DNA from: Terriglobia bacterium
GTDB taxonomy: Bacteria; Acidobacteriota; Terriglobia; Acidiferrales; UBA7541
NCBI GenBank assembly: GCA_020073485.1
Contig: JAIQFB010000002.1
Span: 1 to 64,000 of the forward strand
Direction: 5' to 3'
Length of the DNA stretch: 64,000 nt
Numbering within the stretch: the stretch's first letter is position 1; every line of letters starts with the position of its first letter. The position numbers were made by a program, and so were the translations under genes. This document shows, piece after piece, positions 53,123-61,319 of this stretch. The notes below the pieces were generated by a model. That model was not told where the DNA came from. It saw only the letters and a list, made by a program, of their open reading frames with translations, and ran no database searches.

Positions 53123-53149
53123 CCATCGGCGTTTCCCACGCAGGGTTGA
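53123..53149 (-). promoter_or_regulatory. sigma-28-type promoter of flbD-motA-motB
   Basis: TCAA, 15 bp, GCCGATGG on the minus strand, about 65 bp upstream of the flbD start. The spacing is identical to the fliC promoter and the -10 box differs from GCCGATAA at two positions. Confidence 0.55.
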
Positions 53150-53404
53150 GATTGCCCGGGCCGGAGAATGGCTTTGGCATCCGGCGTGCCACAGAAAACA
53201 GCGCCAGGCACGACACGTTTTTCCCCGGGGCTCCAGCCAGGCGTTGCCGGCGTGGACGTTGCCGGGATCAAGGCGTCCCGCACCATTTGGCTCTGCGGGC
53301 CGCGGGTTTCCGTGCGGATCTGCGCGTAGTACTACGCCGCGCCCGGGCAGTACTTCTTGTTTCGTAATGGATAATGGCCGAGTCGGGTGCCCGTCCGGAA
53401 AAAC
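53150..53404. other. spacer between the divergent flbD and fliC promoters
   Basis: Part of the 504-bp gene-free stretch from 53060 to 53563. It carries no ribosome site or coding-like frame on either strand that I can support. The flanks hold the two sigma-28-type promoters. The fliC leader (53438-53563) contains an AAGGAG site only. Confidence 0.5.
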
Positions 53405-53431
53405 TAAAGCCTTGCAACCGTGGGCCGATAG
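53405..53431 (+). promoter_or_regulatory. sigma-28 promoter of fliC
   Basis: TAAA (53405-53408), exactly 15 bp, then GCCGATAG (53424-53431): a near-perfect match to the FliA consensus TAAA-N15-GCCGATAA. Transcription should start near 53438, giving a leader of about 125 nt before the flagellin ATG. Confidence 0.85.
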
Positions 53432-53563
53432 GTGAGGTGGAGGAAGAAAGATCCCTTCCGTAAATCGGAGGAGAGCCAAACGAGTTCCGAAGCCGAACAG
53501 CTTCGGGGCTGCGTGGTCCAAACCGGGAACGGAATCACTTTTGAAACTAAGGAGCCCACACAA

Positions 53564-54817
53564 ATGGCGATCAGTATCTTAAACAACATCGCATCACTCA
53601 CGGCACAGAACCAGTTGGCGGTGACGCAAACCAACTTGAACAAAACACTGTTTCAGCTGTCTTCTGGTTCGCGAATCAATTCCGGCGCGGATGACGCGGC
53701 AGGCTTGGCTATCGCAGACGGCTTGCACGCCAACATCACGGCCTTGACACAGTCGGCGCAAAACGCCAACGGCGGCGTTGGTTCTCTTCAGGTGGCCGAT
53801 GGTTCCCTGGCCCAAGTCACCCAACTGCTCAACCGCGCTGTTACGCTGGCCACCGAATCGGCCAACGGCACTGTGTCGGACAGCCAGCGCACCTCGATCC
53901 AAGCCGAATACGGGCAGATCATTAACGAAATCAACAGCATCGGCAGCAGCACGAACTACAACGGTTCGGCGGTCTTTTCCGGCGCCACTTCCAACATCTT
54001 CCTCAGTGACGGCGTCAGCAACACCACCATCAGCGTCGGCGTCGGCAACCTCACCACGGCAAGTTTGGGATTGGCCGCCGGCACCATCAACCTCGCCACC
54101 CCGGCAACCGCCGCCACGGCCCAAATCACACTCACGGGACAACCGGTTGCAGCCGATCAGGTCAGCGTCGACGGACAGACCTATACCTTCCAGAGCACTG
54201 GCAACGTGGCCGCCGCCGGCGACGTCCAAATCGGCTCCACCCTTGCCCAGACAGTCCTGAATCTCGCTCATGCCATCAATAATTCCGGTGGAACCTCCGG
54301 AGCCGGCAACGACTACATCGCGGCAGGCAATGCCGCGAACACCCATGCCAGCGCCACGGTCAATGGAAGCACCATCACGCTGACCTCGCTGACAACCGGC
54401 ACAGGCGGCAACGCGTTCACGTTGACCAGCCCCACGGACACAAGCGGCCACATCTCTCTTTCCGGTGGCACGTTCACCGGAGGCGCGGCCGCGACGACCA
54501 CTCCCACGGCCGAGCCCAACGACCTGACCACCGCCGCCAACGCGCAGCTCACGCTTGGCCTGATCAACACGGCGATCGCCAGCGTGGCCTCAACTCGCGG
54601 CCAAATCGGCGCCAACATCAATCGGCTGCAAGCGGCGAGCAACGTCATCACCAACCAGACCCAGAACCTGACCGCTGCCGAAGACGGCATCCGCGCCGCC
54701 GATATCCCATCGGTGGTCGCCAACCTGTCGCGTTTCACCATCCTGAACCAGTCCGGTATTTCCGCTCTGGCCCAGGCGAACTCGGCTCAGCAGAGCATCC
54801 TCACTTTGCTCCGCTAA
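53564..54817 (+). CDS. fliC: flagellin
   Basis: 417 residues. The D0/D1 N-terminal region (AISILNNIASLTAQNQL, LSSGSRINSGADDAAGLAIAD) and C-terminal region (ANINRLQAASNVITNQTQNL, SALAQANSAQQSILTLLR) are conserved. The centre is a variable Thr/Ala/Gly-rich surface domain containing a flagellin IN-type motif. It is the filament subunit. The ATG is chosen by its AAGGAG site and by the family N-terminus. In-frame codons upstream to 53432 follow the promoter and lack similarity. The fliD operon follows. Confidence 0.96.
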   Translation: MAISILNNIASLTAQNQLAVTQTNLNKTLFQLSSGSRINSGADDAAGLAIADGLHANITALTQSAQNANGGVGSLQVADGSLAQVTQLLNRAVTLATESANGTVSDSQRTSIQAEYGQIINEINSIGSSTNYNGSAVFSGATSNIFLSDGVSNTTISVGVGNLTTASLGLAAGTINLATPATAATAQITLTGQPVAADQVSVDGQTYTFQSTGNVAAAGDVQIGSTLAQTVLNLAHAINNSGGTSGAGNDYIAAGNAANTHASATVNGSTITLTSLTTGTGGNAFTLTSPTDTSGHISLSGGTFTGGAAATTTPTAEPNDLTTAANAQLTLGLINTAIASVASTRGQIGANINRLQAASNVITNQTQNLTAAEDGIRAADIPSVVANLSRFTILNQSGISALAQANSAQQSILTLLR

Positions 54818-54870
54818 CCGCCAAACGTGAACTAAACACGCGGAAGGCGGGACCCCCGGTGCGGGCTCTA

Positions 54871-54904
54871 CTTAGGGCCCGCCAGAAAAAGGGCCCCGCC
54901 CTTT
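54871..54904 (+). terminator. GC-rich hairpins after fliC
   Basis: Two short inverted repeats lie 45-90 bp after the fliC stop, partly upstream of the stated span: GCGGGC (54861-54866) pairs with GCCCGC around 54877-54882, and AAAGGGC / GCCCTTT (54888-54904) has a 3-nt loop. Neither is followed by a T-run. They may partly terminate the abundant flagellin mRNA or stabilise it. No sigma-28 promoter is seen before fliD. Confidence 0.35.
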
Positions 54905-54996
54905 CGCGGAAGATTCGCAAAGCGGCAAACGTTCTGGAAGACAAAGGGCACGGCTCTTCCACTCGTTGAAACAATCGGGGAGAGAGAGGAAATCAA

Positions 54997-56403
54997 GTGG
55001 CTTCATCGGTATCAAGTCTGGTTTCGGGCCTCGGCACAAATACGGGTTTAAGTACCGGCACGAGTTCAAGCAACACCACGGGTCTCGGCCAAGGCATAGA
55101 TGTAAATTCGTTTGTTCAACTGGCCCTCGCCGGCCAGCAGGCCAACATTACTAATCTTCAAAACGAGCAGACCGGGATCAACTCCCAAAGTTCGGCGCTT
55201 GCGCAAATCACGTCCGCCCTGTCGGCGCTGCAAACTTCCGCCGTGGCCCTGAACGATCCCTTGGGAGTTCTTGCCGGTCAGACCGCGACTTCTTCCAATA
55301 CCGCTGCGGTCACGGCGACCGCTACCTCCGGAGCCATTCCCGGCGCGCATAGCATCGCAATCACTTCCCTGGCCACCACATCGTCGTATTACTCCGACGC
55401 GGTGGCCGCCAGCAACACTGTTTTGGCCACAGGCGACACGATTACCGTTTCGGCTGGAGGCATGCAGGTCGCCTCGGTCACAACGTCTTCGGCGGTCAAC
55501 ACGCTCTCCCAAATCGCAGCGGCCATCAACAATCAGACCACCGCGGTCCAAGCCAGCGTCATTCAGGACGCCAACGGCTCGCGGCTGGCCCTGGTCAGCA
55601 CAGCTTCGGGCGCTCCCGGCAACCTAACCGTCACGGGCAGCTTGCACCGTACCGATACCACTGCCGTCAACTTTACGCAGGCCGTGCCGGGAAACAATGC
55701 CGTGCTATCGGTTGACGGCGTTCCCATCAGCAGCGCCACAAACGTCGTGAACAACGTGATTAGCGGCGTGTCCCTGATCCTGGGCGGCCCCACCGGGAAT
55801 ACGCCGGCGACCCTGGTCGTTGCGCCGGATACTTCCACCATCACGGGCGCGATCAATAATTTCGTTTCCGCCTACAACACGGCCATCGACGCCCTCAACG
55901 CACAGTTCCAGGTAGGTGCCAACGGAACCGCCAGCGGCGCACTGGAAGCCGACAGCTCGGTGCGCGATGCCCAACAATCCTTGCTTTCCGCCATTACCTA
56001 CTCGACAGCCGGAACCGGCGGGCAAGTGAACCTGACCACCCTCGGCATCAGCACGAACAACGACGGCACACTCTCAGTGAATTCCGCGAATCTCGCATCC
56101 GCGCTGTCATCCAATTTTGCGGGTGTGCAGAGTTTCCTGCAGGCTTCCTCGACTGGTTTTGCCGGAAATCTGAATACCGTGTTGAATAACCTGGTCGGCC
56201 CGGCCAACGGCGAACTGACGCTGGATGCTAGCGGGTTGACGCAATCCCACGCTGGATTGACGCAGCAGATTTCGGACCTACAGGCGGCTCTGGCGGTCAA
56301 TCAGCAGAACCTCACCAATATATACGCACAGGTAAACACCACCCTGCAGGAACTTCCGTTGCTGCAACAGCAGCTCAGCCAGCAACTCTCGAGCATCCCA
56401 TGA
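54997..56403 (+). CDS. fliD: flagellar filament capping protein FliD
   Basis: 468 residues. The N-terminal FliD region has GLGQGIDVNSFVQLALAGQ, and ITNLQNEQTGINSQSSALAQI is a coiled segment. The middle is a beta-rich flagellin-hook-like domain. The C-terminal part (QQISDLQAALAVNQQNL, YAQVNTTLQEL) is helical. FliD caps the filament and aids flagellin folding. The GTG start follows GAGAGAGGA. The stop overlaps the fliS start (ATGA). Confidence 0.93.
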   Translation: MASSVSSLVSGLGTNTGLSTGTSSSNTTGLGQGIDVNSFVQLALAGQQANITNLQNEQTGINSQSSALAQITSALSALQTSAVALNDPLGVLAGQTATSSNTAAVTATATSGAIPGAHSIAITSLATTSSYYSDAVAASNTVLATGDTITVSAGGMQVASVTTSSAVNTLSQIAAAINNQTTAVQASVIQDANGSRLALVSTASGAPGNLTVTGSLHRTDTTAVNFTQAVPGNNAVLSVDGVPISSATNVVNNVISGVSLILGGPTGNTPATLVVAPDTSTITGAINNFVSAYNTAIDALNAQFQVGANGTASGALEADSSVRDAQQSLLSAITYSTAGTGGQVNLTTLGISTNNDGTLSVNSANLASALSSNFAGVQSFLQASSTGFAGNLNTVLNNLVGPANGELTLDASGLTQSHAGLTQQISDLQAALAVNQQNLTNIYAQVNTTLQELPLLQQQLSQQLSSIP

Positions 56404-56906
56404 TGAACTCCTTGATGAACAACGACCCCACATTAAGTTACCGCCAGGCGGCGGCCCGCGGCACTTCCCCGGTCGGCCAGGTCGTCGCACTCTACGACAC
56501 CATTTTGCGGGACTTGCTGCGGGCCCTGGCGGCCTTGCAGGCCCGGGACGTGGAAACCCGCGTCTTCGAGCTCAATCATGCTCTGCTGGTGATCGCGCAT
56601 TTGCAGAACGTCCTGGATTTCGAGCGCGGCGGAGATGCCGCGAAACAACTGGAACAACTCTACATAACCACCCGCGGAATGATCGTCCAGGCAAACATCA
56701 AGGCCACGCCCGAGGCTATCGAAGAGATCGTCAACCTCTACGGCGGCTTGCGCCAGGCCTGGTACCAGGCTGAGCAACATCTCTCCCCCCAGCAATCGCC
56801 GGAGCCCGCGCCGGCAAACTACCGCCCGGAGGACACGCCCGAACCGCGCGCCGAGAGCGATACCAACGAACAGTTCGGTACTCCCCAAGTTCAATGGAGC
56901 GCCTGA
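56400..56906 (+). CDS. fliS: flagellin export chaperone FliS
   Basis: 168 residues. The FliS four-helix bundle (about 10-125): YRQAAARGTSPVGQVVALYDTIL, split here by family blocks, LNHALLVIAHLQNVLDFERGG and ANIKATPEAIEEIVNLYGGLRQAW. A Pro/Glu-rich tail of about 40 residues is extra compared with typical FliS. It binds flagellin in the cytoplasm before export. Translationally coupled to fliD upstream and to the next gene. Confidence 0.93.
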   Translation: MMNSLMNNDPTLSYRQAAARGTSPVGQVVALYDTILRDLLRALAALQARDVETRVFELNHALLVIAHLQNVLDFERGGDAAKQLEQLYITTRGMIVQANIKATPEAIEEIVNLYGGLRQAWYQAEQHLSPQQSPEPAPANYRPEDTPEPRAESDTNEQFGTPQVQWSA

Positions 56907-57262
56907 TGGATCACGCCATGCATGGACGTTTTCAATCCGCGAATCAGGAACTTCTCGGTTTCCTTCAGCGCGTGGACAGGCTGGCCACGGGAACCTGTTC
57001 CATCACCGAAAAAGACCTGCGGTCCCTGTCTCAGAGTTTATCGATTCTGGCTCCGGAGGTGGGAGACGCATCTCGCGGCGGAACACTGGACGCCGGCCTG
57101 CAGCAGGAAATCGCCGAGTACGTCAAAAACCTCCGCGCCCTGCAAATCGCCCTTGAAAAAGTTCGCTGCTTCATGCTGACCCGCAAAATGCAAATCGAAA
57201 ACGAACGGCGCCATCTGGAGGGCGTTCAAGGCTGGGTCAACATGTATCGCCAAACGACCTGA
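56906..57262 (+). CDS. small helical protein, possible FliT-type flagellar chaperone
   Basis: 118 residues, mostly amphipathic helix (ELLGFLQRVDRLATG, EYVKNLRALQIALEKVRCFML). The ATG overlaps the fliS stop (TGATG) and has GGAG in the fliS end; a start 12 bp upstream is less likely. Position after fliS and the helical make-up suggest a FliT-like export chaperone (for FliD), but sequence similarity is not decisive. Last gene of fliD-fliS-orf, facing the flgL end. Confidence 0.6.
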   Translation: MDHAMHGRFQSANQELLGFLQRVDRLATGTCSITEKDLRSLSQSLSILAPEVGDASRGGTLDAGLQQEIAEYVKNLRALQIALEKVRCFMLTRKMQIENERRHLEGVQGWVNMYRQTT

Positions 57263-57333
57263 AGCGCCCGCGTTTCTCAGTTGCGGCTCACCCACTATCC
57301 GTTCGTCCGGGGATTCCAACGAAGTCTTGCGGC

Positions 57334-57364
57334 GGCGCCCCGCTTGCACGGATGCAAGGGCGCC
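57334..57364. terminator. hairpin between convergent fliS-orf and flgL
   Basis: An interrupted stem: GGCGCCC (57334-57340) pairs with GGGCGCC (57358-57364), and inside it CTTGCA pairs with TGCAAG around a 4-nt loop, with a 2-nt bulge. It lies in the 230-bp region between two convergent operons. No T-run follows, so the terminator role is inferred from position. Confidence 0.4.
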
Positions 57365-57492
57365 GGCGATTCTTCCGTTTGCGGCCAATTCCGCAGGCCT
57401 ATCGTTTCAGGTTTTCCCAGTCGAGATGGATGCAGCGCTTTCAATTGTTCGTTCGGACTTTGGAAGGATTTCCGCCCCAACACCGCGGCCCG

Positions 57493-58389
57493 CTACTTGA
57501 GGAAGTTCAGCAAATTCATCGTGGAAAGGATCTGGCTGGTGGCCGAAAGAATGGCCGTCGTCGCGGTGGAGGCTTGCTGGAGATTCGTGATGGACGTCGA
57601 CAGGTCCGCGCCAACCAGCGCATTCTCCTGCGTGGCAAGCTGGACCTGGTTGTTGGTCAGGTACGTTTGCGCCGTCTGCAATTGCTGCAAATTATTCCCA
57701 TAAAATACGCGCTGACTGGAAAGCTCGGAAAGCGAATTCGACAGATTGAGATTAGCCGCGGGAAGCCCCGTATTGGTCTGCAATGCCGTGATCAACCCAT
57801 TGAGCGCCCCCAGAACGTCCCCTGAGGGATTGGTAAAAATCTGATTTCCGGGCAGGTTGATGGCAACCGAACGGCCCGGAGAGATGACAAGGGAGTTGAC
57901 ATCGGTATTGCCGTTGTATTTTACGCCGTCCGGCTGGGTCGCATCGAGGACGAACGGCTGGGTGGAAGTCGCGGTCCCGGCAAAGACGTAGCTTCCCTGA
58001 TAGGTCTGGTTCGCCAGACTCAGCACCTGGTCGCGGATCCCGGTCACTTGTTCCGCAATGGCCTGGCGATTGGCGTCGGACACGGTGGCGTTGGCGCCCT
58101 CGATCCCCAGCGAAATCGCCTGCGTCAGTGCCGTGACCACCGAACTCAGCGTGGAATCGATGGTGTTACCTTGCGCGGTCAACGAGGTAATGTTTTGCAG
58201 GTATTGCGTGTCCTGCCCCTGCTGGACGTGGTTCAGCGTGACCTCCGCGGTCGCCGCTGGATTGTCGGAAATCTGGTTAACGGATCGCCCCGTGGAAATC
58301 TGCAACAGCGCCGTGTTTTGCGCCTGCCGGTTCTGCGCGATCGCGGAAAGCAGATCAGGTGCGGGGTTGGGATTAATTCGTACGCTCAT
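57493..58389 (-). CDS. flgL: flagellar hook-associated protein FlgL
   Basis: 298 residues. The flagellin-like N-terminus (LLSAIAQNRQAQNTALLQI, STGRSVNQISDNPAATAEVT) and C-terminal helix (NQVQLATQENALVGADLSTSI, LLNFLK) are conserved; the middle has a beta insert (QGSYVFAGTATST). FlgL (HAP3) joins hook-filament junction and filament. It lies 7 bp after flgK on the minus strand. Confidence 0.93.
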   Translation of the reverse strand: MSVRINPNPAPDLLSAIAQNRQAQNTALLQISTGRSVNQISDNPAATAEVTLNHVQQGQDTQYLQNITSLTAQGNTIDSTLSSVVTALTQAISLGIEGANATVSDANRQAIAEQVTGIRDQVLSLANQTYQGSYVFAGTATSTQPFVLDATQPDGVKYNGNTDVNSLVISPGRSVAINLPGNQIFTNPSGDVLGALNGLITALQTNTGLPAANLNLSNSLSELSSQRVFYGNNLQQLQTAQTYLTNNQVQLATQENALVGADLSTSITNLQQASTATTAILSATSQILSTMNLLNFLK

Positions 58390-58396
58390 GTTCGGT

Positions 58397-59773
58397 TCAC
58401 CTGCTGGCCATGTTCAGAGTCGCCGTAAACAACGTGCTGATGACGTTCACCACATTCGCCGCGGCTTGATACGCGCTCTGGTACTGAATCAAGCTGGCCG
58501 CTTCCTGATCCAGCGAAACGGCGGAGACAGCCCCGCGCTGGTCGTTCAGCTGCTGCTGCACCAGGCCCACCGCCGTTTGCTCGTCTTGCGCCTGCGATAC
58601 ATCGTTGCCGATCTGAAAAATCAATCCCGAATAATAGCTGGCGGGTGTTTGGCCGTTGATGATCGTCTGATTCTGCAGATTCACCAGGGCCTGCGCGTTT
58701 CCGTTGCTTCCGACCGACCCGTCCGAGCTGGCCGCGACCAGGTTCGGGTCGCTGATGGCCACCACCATCGATGCCGCCGCGCCGGTCCGTGAGGCGGGTT
58801 GGTTGAAGAAATTCACGCCGGGATTCCCGTTGGCATCGAAGCCGGCCTTGCTTTGCGTATTCACGGCCGTGGCCAGCCCGTAGGCAAACGTATCCAGCTT
58901 GCTGAGGATCGAGGGAAGTTCCTGATCGCGCACTTGGATCTGCCCGCCCAGGGCGCCGCCGGTGATGGCCGAGGTGATGTCCGTGCCTTGCGCATAGACG
59001 TCGTGATAGGTCGTATTGTTGTTGATTTGCGTGGTGAGATCAAAATTTTGACCTCCGACCACCAGCGATGCGCCGCCGGTCGTGGTGATCGTCAAGCTGC
59101 CGTTTCCCGCGTCGGCTTCGGAAATTCCAATCAAACCGGAAAGTTGCCGGACCAGCTGGGTGCGCTGGTCCAGGGACTGGCCGGGATCTTGTCCAACCCC
59201 CTCGAACCCGCTGATGGTCGTGTTTAACGCGGCAATTTGTTTGGTCAGCTGATTGATCTGCGTTACCGATTGTTGCACTCCGGTATCACTGTTCCCCTGC
59301 AGCGCCTGCAAGTTGGACGAATCCTGCTGGAAGGCCGCGGCCAGATTTTGCCCCGAAGTGATCACCCCCTGGCGCGACGCCGAGTCGCTGGGGTTGGCCG
59401 AAAGCTGCGTCAAGCTGTTGAAGAATGCCGTGAGCGGTGTCTGCAATCCGGTGCTGGCCGATTCGTTGAACAGCGCCTGCGCTTGGTTCAACGGCCCAAG
59501 AAACGCGCTCAGCTGACCGGCAGCCTGATTCTCCTGGTCCAGCCGTCGCTCCAGCAAATTGTCGCGAATGCTGGTCGTCTGCCCCAGAGTCACTCCGGTT
59601 CCAAATAGCAGGTTGCCCAGCAGTACCGGCGAGTTTTCCGACAGGTTGACCTGCTCCCGCGAATACCCTGCAGTGTTCACATTGGCGATGTTGTTGCTTG
59701 TGATCTCGACCGCGCCTTTGTCGGCCGCCAGCGCGCCCAGCGCGATACTCAGAGCTCCGGATAGCCCGCCCAT
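58397..59773 (-). CDS. flgK: flagellar hook-associated protein FlgK
   Basis: 458 residues. The N-terminal rod/hook motif SGALSIALGALAADKGAVEI, the segment ITSNNIANVNTAGYSREQVNL and RLDQENQAAGQLSAFLGPLNQ are typical of FlgK. The C-terminus is VSLDQEAASLIQYQSAYQAAANVVNVI with LFTATLNM, spread over the last 45 residues. FlgK (HAP1) is the first protein after the hook. Its start follows flgN by 1 bp. Confidence 0.94.
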   Translation of the reverse strand: MGGLSGALSIALGALAADKGAVEITSNNIANVNTAGYSREQVNLSENSPVLLGNLLFGTGVTLGQTTSIRDNLLERRLDQENQAAGQLSAFLGPLNQAQALFNESASTGLQTPLTAFFNSLTQLSANPSDSASRQGVITSGQNLAAAFQQDSSNLQALQGNSDTGVQQSVTQINQLTKQIAALNTTISGFEGVGQDPGQSLDQRTQLVRQLSGLIGISEADAGNGSLTITTTGGASLVVGGQNFDLTTQINNNTTYHDVYAQGTDITSAITGGALGGQIQVRDQELPSILSKLDTFAYGLATAVNTQSKAGFDANGNPGVNFFNQPASRTGAAASMVVAISDPNLVAASSDGSVGSNGNAQALVNLQNQTIINGQTPASYYSGLIFQIGNDVSQAQDEQTAVGLVQQQLNDQRGAVSAVSLDQEAASLIQYQSAYQAAANVVNVISTLFTATLNMASR

Positions 59774-59774
59774 G

Positions 59775-60248
59775 TTATGCGCCTTCCTCTCCGGCTTGCG
59801 CCACTACGCCGCCGGATCCCGTCCCCGGCGCATAGGTCACCGCGTTCAGGCCAAGCGAATTCATCAGGACGTGAATGGTTCTTCGCGAGCGCCGAAGATA
59901 GGCCGCATGAATCTGGTTCAGCCGCCCTATCTCCGTCTGCGCCTCGCTCAATTCCTTCATCACCTGCCGCAGGCGGCCGGCCCACGCCGCATTTTCCGGA
60001 GAGTTGGATTCTTCCGGCGACTCCAGCCCGAGGTGCCTCATGCAGGTTTGCTGCAGCAAGCTGATTGCGGGATCGAGCCCCTGAATTCTCCGGCACAATT
60101 CTTCCTGCTCGGCGATTCGCGCATACATTCCGTCCAGGTCCATCGAAATAAAATCCTTGCGGCAATCCAGGAATTGCTGCGCCAGCTTCTGCAGCAACGC
60201 CAGGCGCTTCTCCAGCAACGTGACGTAGGTTTCGACTTCAATTTTCAT
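59775..60248 (-). CDS. flgN: flagellar export chaperone FlgN family
   Basis: 157 residues, mostly helical: YVTLLEKRLALLQKLAQQFLD, then SMDLDGMYARIAEQEELCRRI and a C-terminal helix with RRSRRTIHVLMNSLG. Length, helical pattern and position directly before flgK and flgL match FlgN, the cytoplasmic chaperone for FlgK and FlgL. Starts 3 bp after a 59-codon ORF. Confidence 0.85.
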   Translation of the reverse strand: MKIEVETYVTLLEKRLALLQKLAQQFLDCRKDFISMDLDGMYARIAEQEELCRRIQGLDPAISLLQQTCMRHLGLESPEESNSPENAAWAGRLRQVMKELSEAQTEIGRLNQIHAAYLRRSRRTIHVLMNSLGLNAVTYAPGTGSGGVVAQAGEEGA

Positions 60249-60251
60249 GGG

Positions 60252-60431
60252 CTAGGCCATTTCGTCGAGTTCGTGTTTTTCTTCGTCTTCCGGCTGGCTG
60301 ATCTCCGGCACTTGCGGCGGGGACTTCCCTGCACCTTTGGCTTTCGGACGTGCACTCTTCGCTGACAGATCCTGCGGACCAGGACCTGGATCGAATATCG
60401 ATTCGATGCGGGGAGATACGATCTCCGCCAT
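60252..60431 (-). CDS. small ORF between flgM and flgN (59 aa)
   Basis: 59 codons from ATG to TAG with GGAG about 9 bp upstream. It begins MAEIVSPRIESIFDPGPG, has a basic middle (KSARPKAKGAGKS) and an acidic end (QPEDEEKHELDEMA). No helix-rich or membrane character, probably disordered. It sits 20 bp after flgM and 3 bp before flgN on the same strand, so it is transcribed with the late flagellar operon. I do not recognise a family. Confidence 0.6.
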   Translation of the reverse strand: MAEIVSPRIESIFDPGPGPQDLSAKSARPKAKGAGKSPPQVPEISQPEDEEKHELDEMA

Positions 60432-60451
60432 GGCGGTTCACTCCGCTGCGC

Positions 60452-60760
60452 TTATCCCGTCGAATTGGGAACCAATAATTGAGCCGTAATCGCTCCGGCC
60501 ACCTGGTCGTTGCTGCGGTTGAATTTCCCGGATTGAATTTCCGCCTGCAGCGCGCTGACCTGCTGGGTCCGGATATCGGGAACCTGCGCCAGTTGCGACA
60601 CCAGTTGCCGGACCGTCGCCTGCCCCGAAGATAGTTGCACCGTGTCATTCGGCTCACTTGCTGCGCCCAAGGAAGAACTTCTGGCCGTTCCCGACTGTGC
60701 GTCGGTGATTCGGCTTGTGCTCGTATTTGCAGGCACAGGATTCTGTGGATCAATTCTCAT
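60452..60760 (-). CDS. flgM: anti-sigma-28 factor FlgM
   Basis: 102 residues. The C-terminal half follows FlgM: DTVQLSSGQATVRQLVSQL, VPDIRTQQVSALQAEIQSGKF and AGAITAQLL, divided here into blocks; the N-terminal half is disordered. FlgM holds FliA inactive until the hook is complete and it is exported. An excellent ribosome site (GGGAGGGAAG) precedes the ATG, and a sigma-28 promoter lies about 110 bp upstream, giving an autoregulated loop. Confidence 0.87.
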   Translation of the reverse strand: MRIDPQNPVPANTSTSRITDAQSGTARSSSLGAASEPNDTVQLSSGQATVRQLVSQLAQVPDIRTQQVSALQAEIQSGKFNRSNDQVAGAITAQLLVPNSTG

Positions 60761-60866
60761 TTGGAACTTCCCTCCCGCCGAACAATTCCGCCCAAATCAC
60801 TGCGAGTCATGCCGGCCGCGAATGAGAGGACTCTTAGCATCCCTGTCCAATCCGCCTATAGCTGGA

Positions 60867-60893
60867 TCATCGGCAGTTTATTTCAAAGCTTTA
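60867..60893 (-). promoter_or_regulatory. sigma-28 promoter of flgM-orf-flgN-flgK-flgL
   Basis: On the minus strand TAAA (60890-60893), exactly 15 bp, GCCGATGA (60867-60874), one base away from the consensus -10 box. Predicted transcription start near 60860, about 100 nt before the flgM ATG. Confidence 0.8.
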
Positions 60894-60959
60894 ATAGCAT
60901 GCCTGCTGCCAAAGCCTGCCCACTTACTGCACGTTGCTGATTGCTGGGAAATTATACTG

Positions 60960-61319
60960 TCATTGCCCGGATTTCCCCTGCCCTCCTCCCATCAACGTCG
61001 GTTCTAAGTGTTTTACAATCAATCCTTTAATCCCAAGCCCCCCGGCGCTCCCCACGGCCCCGGCCATGGCTTGCATGCCCAGATTATCAAAATTCTCTAA
61101 TGTGGGGTCGCTATCCTTATCATCTGGGTTATCCGGGTCTGAAAACGTCTCTTTCATCGACTTCCACAATGTCTGCAGCAGGATCGATTCAAACTCCCCC
61201 GCAGCCTTTTGAAGCTTGGCCATTTCGGCGCGATTGGAGCTGCCGGAGTTGCCGGGACGGCCAGCGGCCTCAACGCCCGCGGACAGTCCGGAAATTACCG
61301 GGGAAATAGAGAAGCTCAC
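60960..61319 (-). CDS. flgJ: rod-binding protein, FlgJ N-terminal domain only
   Basis: 119 residues: EMAKLQKAAGEFESILLQTLWKSM and GMQAMAGAVGSAGGLGIKGLIV are the rod-binding motifs of FlgJ. The muramidase domain found in enteric FlgJ is absent, which is common in other phyla. The GTG start overlaps the flgI stop (GTGA) and has GGAG in front; the longer in-frame extension overlaps flgI and lacks similarity. Acts in rod assembly in the periplasm. Last gene of flgA-flgH-flgI-flgJ. Confidence 0.88.
   Translation of the reverse strand: MSFSISPVISGLSAGVEAAGRPGNSGSSNRAEMAKLQKAAGEFESILLQTLWKSMKETFSDPDNPDDKDSDPTLENFDNLGMQAMAGAVGSAGGLGIKGLIVKHLEPTLMGGGQGKSGQ

Noticed and set aside
60951-60956. Perfect TATAAT on the minus strand upstream of flgM
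   Set aside because: No -35 or extended -10 element accompanies it, and the sigma-28 promoter 60 bp closer explains flgM transcription better.
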